Assembly (NCBI GenBank): GCA_020444275.1
Contig: JAHLLG010000004.1
Coordinates: 124,001-188,000, forward strand
Length of the DNA: 64,000 bases
Origin: Bacteroidota bacterium
GTDB lineage: Bacteria; Bacteroidota; Bacteroidia; Bacteroidales; UBA12077
Direction: 5' to 3'
Both the position numbers and the translations under genes were made by a program. Positions 10,501-19,301 of the stretch are shown piece after piece; positions within the stretch are counted from its first letter, which is position 1, and the number at the start of each line of letters is the position of its first letter. The notes below the pieces were generated by a model, which saw nothing but the letters and a program-made list of their open reading frames with translations, had not been told where the DNA came from and did no database searches.

Positions 10501-10756
10501 TATCCAGGCTCAATTCTTAATTCCTATGGCTATTAGTTTAGCATATGGTGTGGCTATCGGTACCGTATTTATATTGATATTCTTCCCGGTATTAATCATG
10601 TTACTGAATGATGTCAGAGTGTACATGAAATATTTGTGGACAGGCGTTAAACCCGAAAGAGAAGAAGTAGAAGTGGCCATTATTTTGCATAATAGAAAAG
10701 TGCAGTATGAAAAAAATGGTTATGCACCCATTGAAGAAGTTAAAGAAAATGAATAA
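7529..10756 (+). CDS. RND-family efflux pump, inner membrane permease
   Basis: The 1075-residue protein has the duplicated AcrB/MexB-like plan: a TM helix at residues 12-30, a large periplasmic loop, a block of about five TM helices, then the same again. The proton-relay helices are recognisable as GILVDDGIVIAEN in the first half and TGVIINDAIVFLS in the second. It is driven by the proton gradient and exports through the adjacent adaptor and TolC genes. The acidic pair in the first relay (DD) and the ND in the second fit the hydrophobe/amphiphile exporter group more than metal exporters, but the substrate cannot be assigned from sequence. Confidence 0.94.
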   Translation: MRKIVERFVEYPIYANLIIAFVVIAGVAGLLSMKKAFFPESESRIINVSVFYPGASPVEMEEGVTSRIEEAVRGIVGIKEINSTSVENSSVVTIETTGEYPIDEVLMEVKNAVDGISSLPSAAERPIVAKRRSRSGALYMTLVAKDGADVDLMTLKEYGQRVEEDLMRSGVMSQVNLSGYPAPEISVEVKEEALLRYNITINEIIRAIQANNQDVSGGQIKSDEEELLIRLRSRSTNPNEIGNIIVRGTGNGGFIRIRDIAEVKKKFADTSDKSWINGKNAVFLSVDKLPEEDLEEITEYAEQYVKEFNEENPGVELDVSFSFLEILDSRLDLLVSNGKIGLFLVILVISMFLNIRISFWVAIGIPFSFLAMFVYASLAGITINMISLFGMILVIGILVDDGIVIAENIYLHFEKGKTPMRAAVDGTLEVYPAVLTSVTTTIVAFIPLLLLSGTRMEMMYHMAIVVVVSLFFSLFEAFFVLPAHLSSRFILRKQSIENQKRGIKKYFERFMVWLRDDIYHHALNWLLRWRHAVIGIPIAFFLITFGLLNGGFIKTTFFPMVDFDNFEVNIAFTPGDGEKQTKEYLDRFENAVWEVNDELVEELNLDTDIIDIVSKSIGGSFSGQEIGSHAGNLNVYPINLEGIAISGHEIANRVREKIGKIPEARKFTVAGRNRWGAPVSISLMSKNLQELDEAKEYLMSRLTELPQLKDINENVALGKQEVRLKLKPKAYFLGLDETTIAQQVRQGFYGGQAQRLQEGRDELRVWVRYPKSDRMTLGQMENMKIKTPQGEYPLTELADYHMERGPVAIKRYQGSREIRVEAELVDPMAPVPEILTQISTEIMPDVEAQFAGIRYEYQGQQKFGNEAVNKIWPYFLVSFIVIIFIMIMHFKSLNQTLIILFMIPLSILGVFWGHGIHGKPVSLMSLWGMVALTGVIINDAIVFLSKYDGSLLEGMKVKDAIVEAGKLRLRPIILTTVTTSAGLFPMILEKSIQAQFLIPMAISLAYGVAIGTVFILIFFPVLIMLLNDVRVYMKYLWTGVKPEREEVEVAIILHNRKVQYEKNGYAPIEEVKENE

Positions 10757-10768
10757 GTTATTGAAATT

Positions 10769-12064
10769 ATGATTACAAAAATAAAATATATAGTATCCGT
10801 TTTTTTGATCTTTGGTTCGTTACATGCGTTTTCTCAGGAATCAGAACTGTCGCTTTCACTAGCCATTGAAAAGGCGTTGGAAAGTAATTACGGTATTATC
10901 ATCTCAAAATCGGATGTAAAAATTGCCGAGTTAAATAATACCTGGGAAGCTGCAGGCAGATTTCCTACCATTGGTTTTACAGCTTCGCCGGGTTATAGAA
11001 ACGAGTTGGTAGAAGGTAATGCTGCAACAACATTGTCGGGGAACTTAAGTTTAAACTGGACACTTTTTAATGGGTTTCGTGTAGCTATTACAAAAGATAA
11101 ACTGGAGAAGTTTGAAGAACTTGCCAAAGGACAATCCGGAGTGATCATCGAAAATACTATTCAGGATATTATCCTGGCATACTATAATATTTTGTTGCAA
11201 AAGGAACGTCTCAATGTGTTAAATAAATTAATGCTTCTGTCTAAAGATCGGTATGATTATGAGCAAACGAAATATGAAATTGGCGGATCGGTTACATATG
11301 ATGTGCTTTTAGCTAAAAATATCTATCTGGAAGATAAAGCTTCGTTTTTAAATCAGGAGGTTGTAGTTAAAAATGCCATACGAAATTTGAATTTTTTAAT
11401 GGGTGCACAGTTAACCCAACAGTGGAAATTTAATGAGGAGTTCACATCGGATACAGCCCAATTTAAATTAGGTGATTTAATGGATAAGATGATGGCTAGT
11501 AACCGAACGTTAAAGAATCAGTACATTAATTTAATGTTGAAACAGGAAGAAATTAAACTGCAACAAAGTTCGGTATATCCTCGGGTAAGTTTAAATGCCG
11601 GAGTAAGCAATTCATATTTATGGAACGATCCGGAAATTCCAACGAATACAAATCCCGTTGAAACACTTACGCCCAATGGAACGGTAACACTGTCGTACGA
11701 TATTTATACTGCCGGTAGTCGAAGAAGAGCAATTAACGTAGCCCGAATAAATGAAGAAATAAGTACTGTACAGTTGGAAGAAATGAAGCATAGCTTAACC
11801 AATCAGTTATACAATGAATACGAAACCTATAACGTGCGCAAAGCTTTATTGAATGTAGCCAATGAAAGTGTAGCTGCAGCAGAACTTAATCTGCAAATAG
11901 CCAAAGAAAAATTTGAGTCAGGAGCTATTAATTCGTTTAATTACAGAGATATACAGTTAAATTACCTGAATTCGGCATTAAACCAGTTACAATCTATTTA
12001 TAATCTGATCTATTCAAATACTTCATTAACCCGGTTAACGGGTGGTTTGCTAACAGAGAATTAA
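10769..12064 (+). CDS. TolC family outer membrane efflux protein
   Basis: This 431-residue secreted protein has a signal peptide ending near AFSQ (about residues 1-22). It carries the two repeated OEP domains of TolC-type channels, with LSLAIEKALESNYGI at the start of the first and long amphipathic helices rich in N, Q and L. It starts 12 nt after the RND pump and is the last gene of the efflux operon. It should trimerise into the outer membrane channel of this tripartite pump. Confidence 0.92.
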   Translation: MITKIKYIVSVFLIFGSLHAFSQESELSLSLAIEKALESNYGIIISKSDVKIAELNNTWEAAGRFPTIGFTASPGYRNELVEGNAATTLSGNLSLNWTLFNGFRVAITKDKLEKFEELAKGQSGVIIENTIQDIILAYYNILLQKERLNVLNKLMLLSKDRYDYEQTKYEIGGSVTYDVLLAKNIYLEDKASFLNQEVVVKNAIRNLNFLMGAQLTQQWKFNEEFTSDTAQFKLGDLMDKMMASNRTLKNQYINLMLKQEEIKLQQSSVYPRVSLNAGVSNSYLWNDPEIPTNTNPVETLTPNGTVTLSYDIYTAGSRRRAINVARINEEISTVQLEEMKHSLTNQLYNEYETYNVRKALLNVANESVAAAELNLQIAKEKFESGAINSFNYRDIQLNYLNSALNQLQSIYNLIYSNTSLTRLTGGLLTEN

Positions 12065-12384
12065 ATAGAATAAAATTATAACTCACAAAAAAACAATACG
12101 ATAAAGCACTTCAAAGTACAGTAATTTAAAATAAAGAGTACATTAAAAAAAGAAGAATTACCACCGCGATTAATTTTATAATTTAGAATGATTATAAACA
12201 TAGACATGTTTTATCTGATATTTCTTAGGAAGCTAAAAAACACTTTTATCGTTTATCGATAATGCTGAAAATGAGCTCCTTGTAATATTTTGGATTTTTA
12301 AAAAAGTTTTAAGTATTTGTAGTTGATTTGAAAATTTATTAGCCAAATTAACCTAAAACTATTTATTAATCTAAAATTTAAATT
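12065..12384. other. Noncoding stretch between efflux operon and M4 peptidase gene
   Basis: These 320 nt are strongly AT-rich and hold no convincing reading frame. A short inverted repeat TTATCG/CGATAA lies near 12247-12263. No full TAnnTTTG promoter was found, although the M4 gene downstream needs one of its own. The last 30 nt before its ATG are almost pure A/T, a usual translation leader in Bacteroidota. Confidence 0.4.
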
Positions 12385-15195
12385 ATGACAAAATTTTTAC
12401 GAAAATTAGCATTTCTGCTGGTTTTTAGTGGATTGCTTATTGGTAATGTATTCTCACAGGAAAATATTAAACATCAGGTAATTGATGATAATGGAAATCC
12501 TAAATTTATTCAGTTAAAAGAAGCCGTTAATTTTGATTCAAAATCGACAAATTTATTAACTGAATATCTTGATCTTAATCAGGAAGACTCATATGCGCTG
12601 AAACGTTCGGAGAAAGATAAATTGGGTCAGGTTCACTATAGGTATCAGCAATATTATAGGGGTATAAAAGTGGAGCACGGAAGATATATTGTGCACACCA
12701 GTGGCGAGAAGGCTACATCCTTAAACGGAGATTATAAACTGATACCCGCGAATTTAGTTACAGAACCAAAGCTAACAGAAGCGCAGGCATTGCAAAAAGC
12801 TTTAAATTATGTAAATGCAAAAGAGTATATGTGGGAAAACAATGAGGCGTTTGCAAAATTAACCGAGCCATCTAAAACCTTTTATCCACAAGGTGAAAAG
12901 GTTATTGTTGAAAATGATCTCTCTGACGTTAAAGAAGAAAATACACAATTACATTTAGCTTATAAGTTTAATATTTATGCTGCTGATCCGGTAAGTCGAG
13001 CCTATATATATGTAGATGCGATTACTGGCAAAATTTTAATGAAGGATGACATTATAAAAAAGGTAGCAGCTACAGGACAGGCAGATACTCGCTACAGCGG
13101 TTTAAGAACCATTTATACAGATAATTATGATGGTAATTATAGACTACGTGATTATACAAGAGGTGATGGTATTATTATTTGGGATATGAACCAGGGAACT
13201 GATTATGCTTCTGCTGTAGATTTTATCGATAATGATAATACGTGGTCTGCAGCGGAGTTTGATAATGCAGAAAAAGATGATATTGCTATGGAAGCATCCT
13301 GGGCATTTGCTAATATTTATGATTACTGGATGAATGTTCACGGAAGAGATAGTTACGATAATCAGGGTAGCATAATGAATGCATATGTTCACTATGATGT
13401 TGCTTATGATAATGCTTACTGGAACGGTTCCGTTTTTACCTTTGGCGATGGAAGCGACACCTATTTTGATGCCTTGGCTTCGTTAGATGTTTCAGCGCAT
13501 GAACATGGTCATGGAGTGTGTTCTTATACAGCCGATCTGGTTTATTCTAAAGAGTCTGGTGCGTTAAATGAGGCATTTTCAGATATTTGGGGAGCGTGTT
13601 TAGAAGCTTATGCAGCACCGGAAAAAATGATATGGATCATGGGTGAAGATATTGAAAGAAGAGATGGTCACCTCGGTTTACGTTCATTATCTGATCCAAA
13701 ATCCGAAGGTTTACCCGATACTTATTTGGGAGAGTACTGGGTAACACGTGGAACAGATAATGGTGGCGTTCATACAAATAATGGTCCGTTTTGCTACTGG
13801 TTTTATTTAATTTCTGAAGGTGGTTCTGGTGTAAACGATAATGGTGATGCCTATTCAGTAAGTCCAATCGGCATTGAAAAGGCAGAACAGATTGCTTATA
13901 GAACCGAAAGTGTTTATATGACAGCAAGTTCTCAATACGCAGACGCTCGTGTTCTGACCATACAAGCTGCTGAAGATTTGTATGGAGTAGGATCATATGA
14001 GGTAATCCAGGTTACCAATGCCATGTATGCCATTGGTGTTGGTGATGAGTATAGCGGAGGAACAACTGATACCGAAGCACCAACTGCGCCAGCAAATTTA
14101 ACCGCAAGTAATATAACCAGTTCGTCTGTTGATTTAACCTGGACAGCATCAACTGATAATATCGGCGTTAACGGATACGATATTTATAAGGATAACGCAT
14201 ATTTAGCATCATCAACATCAACTAGTTATAGTGTGTCGGGACTAAGCGCATCTACCTCTTATAATTTTTATGTTAAAGCAAAAGATGCAGCCGGTAATAT
14301 TTCAACAGCAAGTAACACAGTTAATGTAACTACTTCTGAGGCTGTTGTCGATACCGAAGCTCCAACTGCGCCAGCAAATTTAACCGCAAGTAATATAACC
14401 AGTTCGTCTGTTGATCTGACCTGGACAGCAGCGACTGATAATATCGGTGTTACCGGTTATGATGTATATCAAGATGATGCATATTTGGCCTCAACAACTT
14501 CTACAAGTTATGGTGTTTCAGGATTAAGTGCATCTACTGCGTATAGTTTCTATGTAAAAGCGAAAGATGCTGCAGGAAATATTTCAGGAGCCAGCAACAC
14601 CTTAAATGTTACAACAGATGAAGCAACAGGTGACTTGCCAATGGTTAGTTCCATAACTCTTACCGTAACCAGACAAGGCAGAAGATATTACGGTCGCTCA
14701 ACCATTAATGTTAGCTCGGAAGGAAATCCTGTAAGTAATGCTTACGTTGAAATAACATGGTCTGGTGCATATAATGGTACAAGTACTGGTTATACTGATG
14801 CATCTGGTAACCTAGTTACAACTGTTACTGTTACGGGAACCGATTTAACAGTTACCATTGATAATATTACAGCTGCCGGATATTATTGGGATACTGCAAA
14901 TAGTGAAGTTTCAGAAACATATTCTTCGTTTGCTTATATGCCAACAATAGAAGCAACAACTTATCCGAATCCTTGTGCATCAGAAGTAAACTTCATTATT
15001 GAACATGATTTTGCTTCTATAGCAACGATCAGTTTATTTGATATTACTGGTAAACAAATTATCAATAAGCAAGTTGAAATTATGCAAGGAAATAACCTTA
15101 TTAAGATTGATGTTGAGTATTTAGATACTGGAATTTATTTATATCAAATTTCAACTGAAGCAGGAATAAGTACAGGAAAAATAATGAAAAAGTGA
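12385..15195 (+). CDS. Secreted M4 (thermolysin-like) metallopeptidase with FN3 repeats and T9SS sorting tail
   Basis: This 936-residue preproprotein starts with a signal peptide (about 1-24), then an FTP/PepSY-type propeptide up to about residue 225. The catalytic domain has HEHGH at 372-376, the third zinc ligand E396 in GALNEAFSD, and the GGVHTNNGP segment that carries the catalytic His of thermolysins. Two FN3 domains of 94 residues each follow (about 562-750), nearly identical at DNA level, then a linker domain and a C-terminal type IX secretion sorting domain starting at about TTYPNPCASEV. It is expected to be exported by the Por/T9SS route and attached to the surface or released. A terminator follows at 15243. 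Confidence 0.93.
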   Translation: MTKFLRKLAFLLVFSGLLIGNVFSQENIKHQVIDDNGNPKFIQLKEAVNFDSKSTNLLTEYLDLNQEDSYALKRSEKDKLGQVHYRYQQYYRGIKVEHGRYIVHTSGEKATSLNGDYKLIPANLVTEPKLTEAQALQKALNYVNAKEYMWENNEAFAKLTEPSKTFYPQGEKVIVENDLSDVKEENTQLHLAYKFNIYAADPVSRAYIYVDAITGKILMKDDIIKKVAATGQADTRYSGLRTIYTDNYDGNYRLRDYTRGDGIIIWDMNQGTDYASAVDFIDNDNTWSAAEFDNAEKDDIAMEASWAFANIYDYWMNVHGRDSYDNQGSIMNAYVHYDVAYDNAYWNGSVFTFGDGSDTYFDALASLDVSAHEHGHGVCSYTADLVYSKESGALNEAFSDIWGACLEAYAAPEKMIWIMGEDIERRDGHLGLRSLSDPKSEGLPDTYLGEYWVTRGTDNGGVHTNNGPFCYWFYLISEGGSGVNDNGDAYSVSPIGIEKAEQIAYRTESVYMTASSQYADARVLTIQAAEDLYGVGSYEVIQVTNAMYAIGVGDEYSGGTTDTEAPTAPANLTASNITSSSVDLTWTASTDNIGVNGYDIYKDNAYLASSTSTSYSVSGLSASTSYNFYVKAKDAAGNISTASNTVNVTTSEAVVDTEAPTAPANLTASNITSSSVDLTWTAATDNIGVTGYDVYQDDAYLASTTSTSYGVSGLSASTAYSFYVKAKDAAGNISGASNTLNVTTDEATGDLPMVSSITLTVTRQGRRYYGRSTINVSSEGNPVSNAYVEITWSGAYNGTSTGYTDASGNLVTTVTVTGTDLTVTIDNITAAGYYWDTANSEVSETYSSFAYMPTIEATTYPNPCASEVNFIIEHDFASIATISLFDITGKQIINKQVEIMQGNNLIKIDVEYLDTGIYLYQISTEAGISTGKIMKK
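14068..14631 (+). repeat. Tandem FN3-coding repeat, unit 282 nt, two copies
   Basis: Copies begin at 14068 and 14350, exactly 282 nt (94 codons) apart. The first 60-odd bases of each, from GATACCGAAGC on, differ at only one or two positions, while later parts show scattered changes. This points to a recent in-frame duplication or gene conversion within the peptidase gene. Confidence 0.85.
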
Positions 15196-15242
15196 TATTA
15201 GAAATCAAAAAATGTAAAGGTTAATAAGTTTATTGTCAAATT

Positions 15243-15276
15243 AAGAGACTGTATTATTTAATGCAGTCTCTTTTTT
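15243..15276 (+). terminator. Rho-independent terminator after the M4 peptidase gene
   Basis: AAGAGACTGTAT (15243-15254) pairs with ATGCAGTCTCTT (15261-15272), with one wobble, around a 6-nt loop. A T run continues to 15276. It lies about 50 nt after the peptidase stop codon. Confidence 0.85.
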
Positions 15277-15309
15277 ATATTAAATAATAGTGTATACTAT
15301 TTTAAAACA

Positions 15310-15340
15310 TTGATTATTGTCGATTTTATAGATACATTTG
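15310..15340 (+). promoter_or_regulatory. Bacteroidota-type promoter of the two-component pair
   Basis: The -7 element TACATTTG (15333-15340) is a full match to TAnnTTTG. A TTG at 15310-15312 lies 20 nt upstream as the -33 element. The predicted start of transcription near 15347 gives a very short leader before ATG 15356. Confidence 0.6.
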
Positions 15341-15355
15341 GTTTTTTAATGCCTT

Positions 15356-16324
15356 ATGTTTCGGTTAATAGCTCTTATAATCTCCATCGTTTTGCAGCTT
15401 ATTGCTGTAGCTATTGCTTTGCGTCTTACCAAAATTACCAAGTATAAAATTTCCTGGATATTAATCTCGCTGGGTTTTGTTTTTATGGCTATTCGCAGGT
15501 TTATTGATCTTTTTCAGTTTATGCAACGAAAACCCATTGACGATTTAAATTTGCTAAACGATTGGATTGCAGTTATTATATCTATTCTAATTTCCCTGGG
15601 TGTTATCATTATTCCTGAAATTTTTAATTACATCAACAAAGAGGAACAAACCAGAAAAGCCGCAGAAAGGAAGGTGCTGGGAGCTGTTTTAAGAACTGAG
15701 GAAAAAGAGAGAAAACGATTTGCCAATGACCTGCACGATGGTTTGGGACCATTATTATCTACCATAAAAATGTCGTTAAGTGCTTTGGTTAAAGCAGAAA
15801 AAGATCCTACGCAAATTGAAATCATAAAAAATGCAGAAAAGGTTACTGAAGAAGCTCTTGTTAGTATCAAGGAAATTTCCACGAATTTGAGTCCGCATGT
15901 ATTAGTTAATTATGGTTTAACAAGTGCTATTCAGAAGTTTACCGATAAAATTAAAGATTCAAAAATTATAGAGATCGATTTTAAATCGAATATGTTTGGG
16001 AAACGACTGGAAAGCGAAGTAGAAATTATTCTATACAGAACATTCTGTGAACTGGTTAATAATACCATAAAACATGCAAAAGCAAGTAAAATTAACATAA
16101 ACCTTAATTTGAAGCATAATATAATAGATCTGTTATATGATGACGATGGAGTTGGATGTAATATCGATCATATTTTAAATGGAGAAACAGAAGGAATGGG
16201 ATTACAGAATATGATATCGCGAATATCTTCTATCAATGGGTTTCTTGAGATTGACAGTGAAGTAGGAAAGGGTTTTCACGCTTATGTAAGTATTAGAACA
16301 GAAAAGACAAACAACGATGCATAA
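15356..16324 (+). CDS. Membrane sensor histidine kinase, NarL/DegS class (HisKA_3)
   Basis: This 322-residue protein has three N-terminal TM helices (about residues 3-22, 33-50 and 68-90) with almost no periplasmic part. A coiled linker leads to a HisKA_3 dimerisation domain with phospho-acceptor H127 in NDLHDGLGPLLS. A HATPase domain follows, with N-box ELVNNTIKHAKAS, D-box DDDGVGCN and G-box EGMGLQNM. With so little extracytoplasmic sequence, the signal is probably sensed in the membrane. The downstream regulator overlaps by 8 nt, so they form a cognate pair. Confidence 0.93.
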   Translation: MFRLIALIISIVLQLIAVAIALRLTKITKYKISWILISLGFVFMAIRRFIDLFQFMQRKPIDDLNLLNDWIAVIISILISLGVIIIPEIFNYINKEEQTRKAAERKVLGAVLRTEEKERKRFANDLHDGLGPLLSTIKMSLSALVKAEKDPTQIEIIKNAEKVTEEALVSIKEISTNLSPHVLVNYGLTSAIQKFTDKIKDSKIIEIDFKSNMFGKRLESEVEIILYRTFCELVNNTIKHAKASKININLNLKHNIIDLLYDDDGVGCNIDHILNGETEGMGLQNMISRISSINGFLEIDSEVGKGFHAYVSIRTEKTNNDA

Positions 16325-16955
16325 AATAGTATTAGTAGATGATCATAAATTATTTCGCGATGGTTTAAAACTACTGCTGAATAAAACAGGAAAAACCGAA
16401 GTTGTAGCAGAAGCTTCCAATGGAAAAGAACTATTAGAAATTATTGAAAATTTTACTGATGCAATAGTTTTTATGGATATCCAAATGCCTGAAATGAATG
16501 GAATTGAAGCAACTAAAGAGGTATTAAGTGTATATCCTGAATTAAAGATCATTGCATTAACCATGTTTGGTGAGGATGAATATTATTATCAAATGATTGA
16601 AGCCGGTGTAAAGGGATTTTTACTTAAAGATACTAACATGGACGAAGTGATGGAAGCTATTGAGCTGGTTGCTGGTGGCGAAAACTGTTTTTCGAAAGAG
16701 CTGCTCTACCATATTGTTCGTAATTTGTCTCAAACCAAAAAGACAGATTATACCGATCCTAATCTTTCCGACCGTGAAGTGGAAATATTACAACTTATTT
16801 GCGAAGGGTTGTCTAATCATGAGATTGCCGAGAAGCTTTTTATTAGCAAACGAACTGTGGATAAGCACCGATCAAATATCTTAGATAAAACAGGCACAAA
16901 TAATACAGCCAGTTTAGTTATGTATTCCATAAAGCAAGGAATTATTAAAATTTAA
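16317..16955 (+). CDS. Response regulator, NarL/FixJ family (receiver + LuxR HTH)
   Basis: The 212-residue protein has an N-terminal receiver domain with the acidic pair D8-D9, phospho-acceptor D54 in VFMDIQMPEMNG and the conserved Lys in FLLKDT. The C-terminal LuxR-type HTH begins near residue 145 (LSDREVEILQLICEGLSNHEIAEKL). The start overlaps the kinase gene by 8 nt, indicating translational coupling. It is likely a transcription regulator driven by the upstream kinase. Its targets are unknown; the neighbouring surface peptidase and efflux genes are candidates only by position. Confidence 0.94.
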   Translation: MHKIVLVDDHKLFRDGLKLLLNKTGKTEVVAEASNGKELLEIIENFTDAIVFMDIQMPEMNGIEATKEVLSVYPELKIIALTMFGEDEYYYQMIEAGVKGFLLKDTNMDEVMEAIELVAGGENCFSKELLYHIVRNLSQTKKTDYTDPNLSDREVEILQLICEGLSNHEIAEKLFISKRTVDKHRSNILDKTGTNNTASLVMYSIKQGIIKI

Positions 16956-17048
16956 GACTAATTAAAGGCTAAAGTACGGCTATCCTGAGTTTGCCTGACA
17001 ACCAATGGCACTAAATAAGAATTTAATCTGCTTTTTAATTTAAACAGG

Positions 17049-17160
17049 CTTCGACAAGCTGCCTGACCAAGAGAAGCGAATGTCATCCTGAGCTTGTCGA
17101 AGGATGTAAACGAATGTTCTCAAGAAACAATCATATTTCGACAGGCTCAATATGACATTA
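17049..17160. repeat. Dispersed intergenic repeat of the TGAGCTTGTCGAAGGA type
   Basis: CTTCGACAAGCT (17049-17060) and AGCTTGTCGAAG (17091-17102) are perfect 12-nt inverted copies. A related half, TTTCGACAGGCT, lies near 17137. The flanks read ATGTCATCCTGAG and CAATATGACATT. Sequences of this kind recur between genes in many Bacteroidota genomes. Here it sits between convergent genes and could act as a terminator-like structure for both. Confidence 0.5.
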
Positions 17161-17187
17161 ATTTTAGAAAAGTTCTGCAAGAATAAG

Positions 17188-18471
17188 CTAATGCGTTGAG
17201 TTTAATATTTGAGGTGTAAATGTCAACTGAACATAAGTAAAATACTGCAAGTTATCAGAGACTCCACTTACTCCCTGCAATATTTCCATACTTTTTGTTG
17301 GCTGGAATAATGCCATTCCAATCCGAATTTCTAATGGAATATCTGCTTTGTACTTATACATTATGTCAATTTCATCTCCGAGCGATTTTTCAAGATTTTT
17401 ATCCGCGGAAACTGGATCAGGAACACTTTTATGGGTTAAAAAGTGATGATACGTTAAACTCAGACTATTTTTCTTACTAAATTTAATATCAGATTTAGCG
17501 TATAGATCAACAATACCAGCATCGGAAACACTTTTAGTGAGGTCACTGAAATAATCCATGTCTCCTGAAAACCGATGTCGGCCACCATACAATAAATCAA
17601 ACGACCGATCAGTATTAGTATTTCCGGAAATACTATTGCCACTGATGATATCGAATCCAGAACCTATTCTCAATTTATCTGTAAACGCATAAAAACCTTT
17701 AGCTGATATTAAATAGGCATTAATGTTTTGCCCGGTTCTATTAGTTCCTGTCTGATGAAAGAGCGAACTCTCAAACTCCACTTTTTTAGTTTTGGTTTTA
17801 AAATAGGGTCCGTACGTAGCCGATACATAAACCGTTTCACTTTCTTCCTCTTTTTGATATCCGGAGATGATTCCCGTAAATGTTAATTCAGACTGTTTTC
17901 CTATCTTTTGACTGAGATATACAAAATCTAAAAATTTCATTTTATCAGGTGTGTATTCGTTACCTGCTTTATTTTCGGCATCATTGTTTAAGGATAAACC
18001 AATGTCAGCTCTAAAATGGTTATTATCATATTTAACCAGAATACCATCATAAGCTAATCCGGATTGTGCCCAGTTTCTTGCTGATAATAGTCTTTGATCA
18101 TCATATGACCACTCCTGACGCCCTATTTTAAAAGTATAATAATTCCCGAAGTTTACCGAAAACCACGCTTCGTATAACTCTACACTGGCATGATCACCTT
18201 TAACTCCTGTTGCGTTATAAAGCGATTCGTCACCCCAGACTCTAACATCTTGTCCGGTTATTTTCAACGCATATTCTTCGTGCGTATAACTTAATCCCAG
18301 TCGGGTTCGCTGAGATACGAAATAAGCTGTTTTATCATCTTCGGCAAACAACGATTTGTATCCGTTACGAATTTCACCTCGAGGTCGTAATTCTGTGTTA
18401 ATACTAAGTTGTGCCCGAAGACTAAAGCTGTACAATAGCGATACTAAAATTAAAAATGCAAATCTGTTCAT
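17188..18471 (-). CDS. Outer membrane channel, alginate-export/phosphate porin-like beta-barrel
   Basis: This 427-residue secreted protein has a signal peptide ending at LRA-Q (about 1-20). The rest alternates short beta strands and charged turns, with early motifs ELRPRGEIRNGY and FKIGRQEWSYDDQRLLSARNW that recall the AlgE-like (alginate export) barrel family. It ends in an aromatic-rich strand. It begins 62 nt after pstB on the same strand and is probably expressed with the phosphate uptake genes. On that basis I infer a phosphate or phosphate-ester channel; the family alone does not prove this. Confidence 0.75.
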   Translation of the reverse strand: MNRFAFLILVSLLYSFSLRAQLSINTELRPRGEIRNGYKSLFAEDDKTAYFVSQRTRLGLSYTHEEYALKITGQDVRVWGDESLYNATGVKGDHASVELYEAWFSVNFGNYYTFKIGRQEWSYDDQRLLSARNWAQSGLAYDGILVKYDNNHFRADIGLSLNNDAENKAGNEYTPDKMKFLDFVYLSQKIGKQSELTFTGIISGYQKEEESETVYVSATYGPYFKTKTKKVEFESSLFHQTGTNRTGQNINAYLISAKGFYAFTDKLRIGSGFDIISGNSISGNTNTDRSFDLLYGGRHRFSGDMDYFSDLTKSVSDAGIVDLYAKSDIKFSKKNSLSLTYHHFLTHKSVPDPVSADKNLEKSLGDEIDIMYKYKADIPLEIRIGMALFQPTKSMEILQGVSGVSDNLQYFTYVQLTFTPQILNSTH

Positions 18472-18533
18472 ATGTAAATAATTTAATAATATGGTTTATA
18501 TGGTTGACACCAAAAACTTCGCATTATTACATG

Positions 18534-19295
18534 TTAACTATATATTCCTTTGATATAAGATTTTGTAATAGGATTTTTAGGATTCTCAAAGATTTGCTTA
18601 GCCGGGCCATGTTCAATAATTTCTCCCAGGTACATAAATATTACATAATCGGCTACACGACGAGCCTGGCGTAAAATATGAGTTACCATTACAATAGTGT
18701 AGCGCTGCTTTAGTTTAAGAAAGAGTTCCTCAATTTCACGACTTGAAACCGGATCAAGTGCTGAAGTTGGTTCATCAGCCAAAATTATATCCGGATCTAC
18801 AGAAAGCCCTCTGGCTAAACAAAGTCGTTGTTGCTGACCAATAGAAAGTGCCGAAGCCGGGTCTTTTAATCGATCTTTAACTTCTTCCCACAAACTTACC
18901 TGACGCAAATAGTATTCAACACGTTTGTTAAGATATTTCTTTTTTCTGCGGCCACTAATTCTTAATCCGTAAGTGATATTATCGTAAATACTCATTGGTA
19001 ATGGATAAGGACTTTGTGCTAATAGGCCCATTTTCTTTCTTAGTTCGGTAATTTCAATTTTAGGATGAAGAATATCTTCATTATCGTTAAAAATCTTACC
19101 CTGGGTTTTTACTTCTGGATACAAATCTGTAAGTCGGTTTAGACTTTTTAAAAGTGTAGTTTTTCCGCACCCCGAAGGACCGAGAATTACGGTAAGTTTT
19201 TTTTCAGGAATCTTAACATGAATATCTTTCAATATGTGTTTATTACCAATATGCAGGTTAAGATGCTCAATATTTATTTTCGATCCGTTAATCAT
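18534..19295 (-). CDS. pstB: Phosphate ABC transporter ATP-binding protein PstB
   Basis: The 253-residue ATPase has Walker A GPSGCGKT at residues 39-46, the signature LSIGQQQRLCLARGL, Walker B IILADEPTSALDP and the H-loop in VMVTHILRQARRVAD. Length and motifs are those of PstB. It is the fourth gene of pstSCAB and starts 6 nt after pstA. No phoU gene follows; an outer membrane channel gene does. Expected role: energising high-affinity phosphate import. Confidence 0.95.
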   Translation of the reverse strand: MINGSKINIEHLNLHIGNKHILKDIHVKIPEKKLTVILGPSGCGKTTLLKSLNRLTDLYPEVKTQGKIFNDNEDILHPKIEITELRKKMGLLAQSPYPLPMSIYDNITYGLRISGRRKKKYLNKRVEYYLRQVSLWEEVKDRLKDPASALSIGQQQRLCLARGLSVDPDIILADEPTSALDPVSSREIEELFLKLKQRYTIVMVTHILRQARRVADYVIFMYLGEIIEHGPAKQIFENPKNPITKSYIKGIYS

Positions 19296-19301
19296 GGCAA
19301 T

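Noticed and set aside
13637-13996. 119-codon frame opposite the M4 peptidase
   Set aside because: It lies across the catalytic region of the peptidase on the other strand; shadow.
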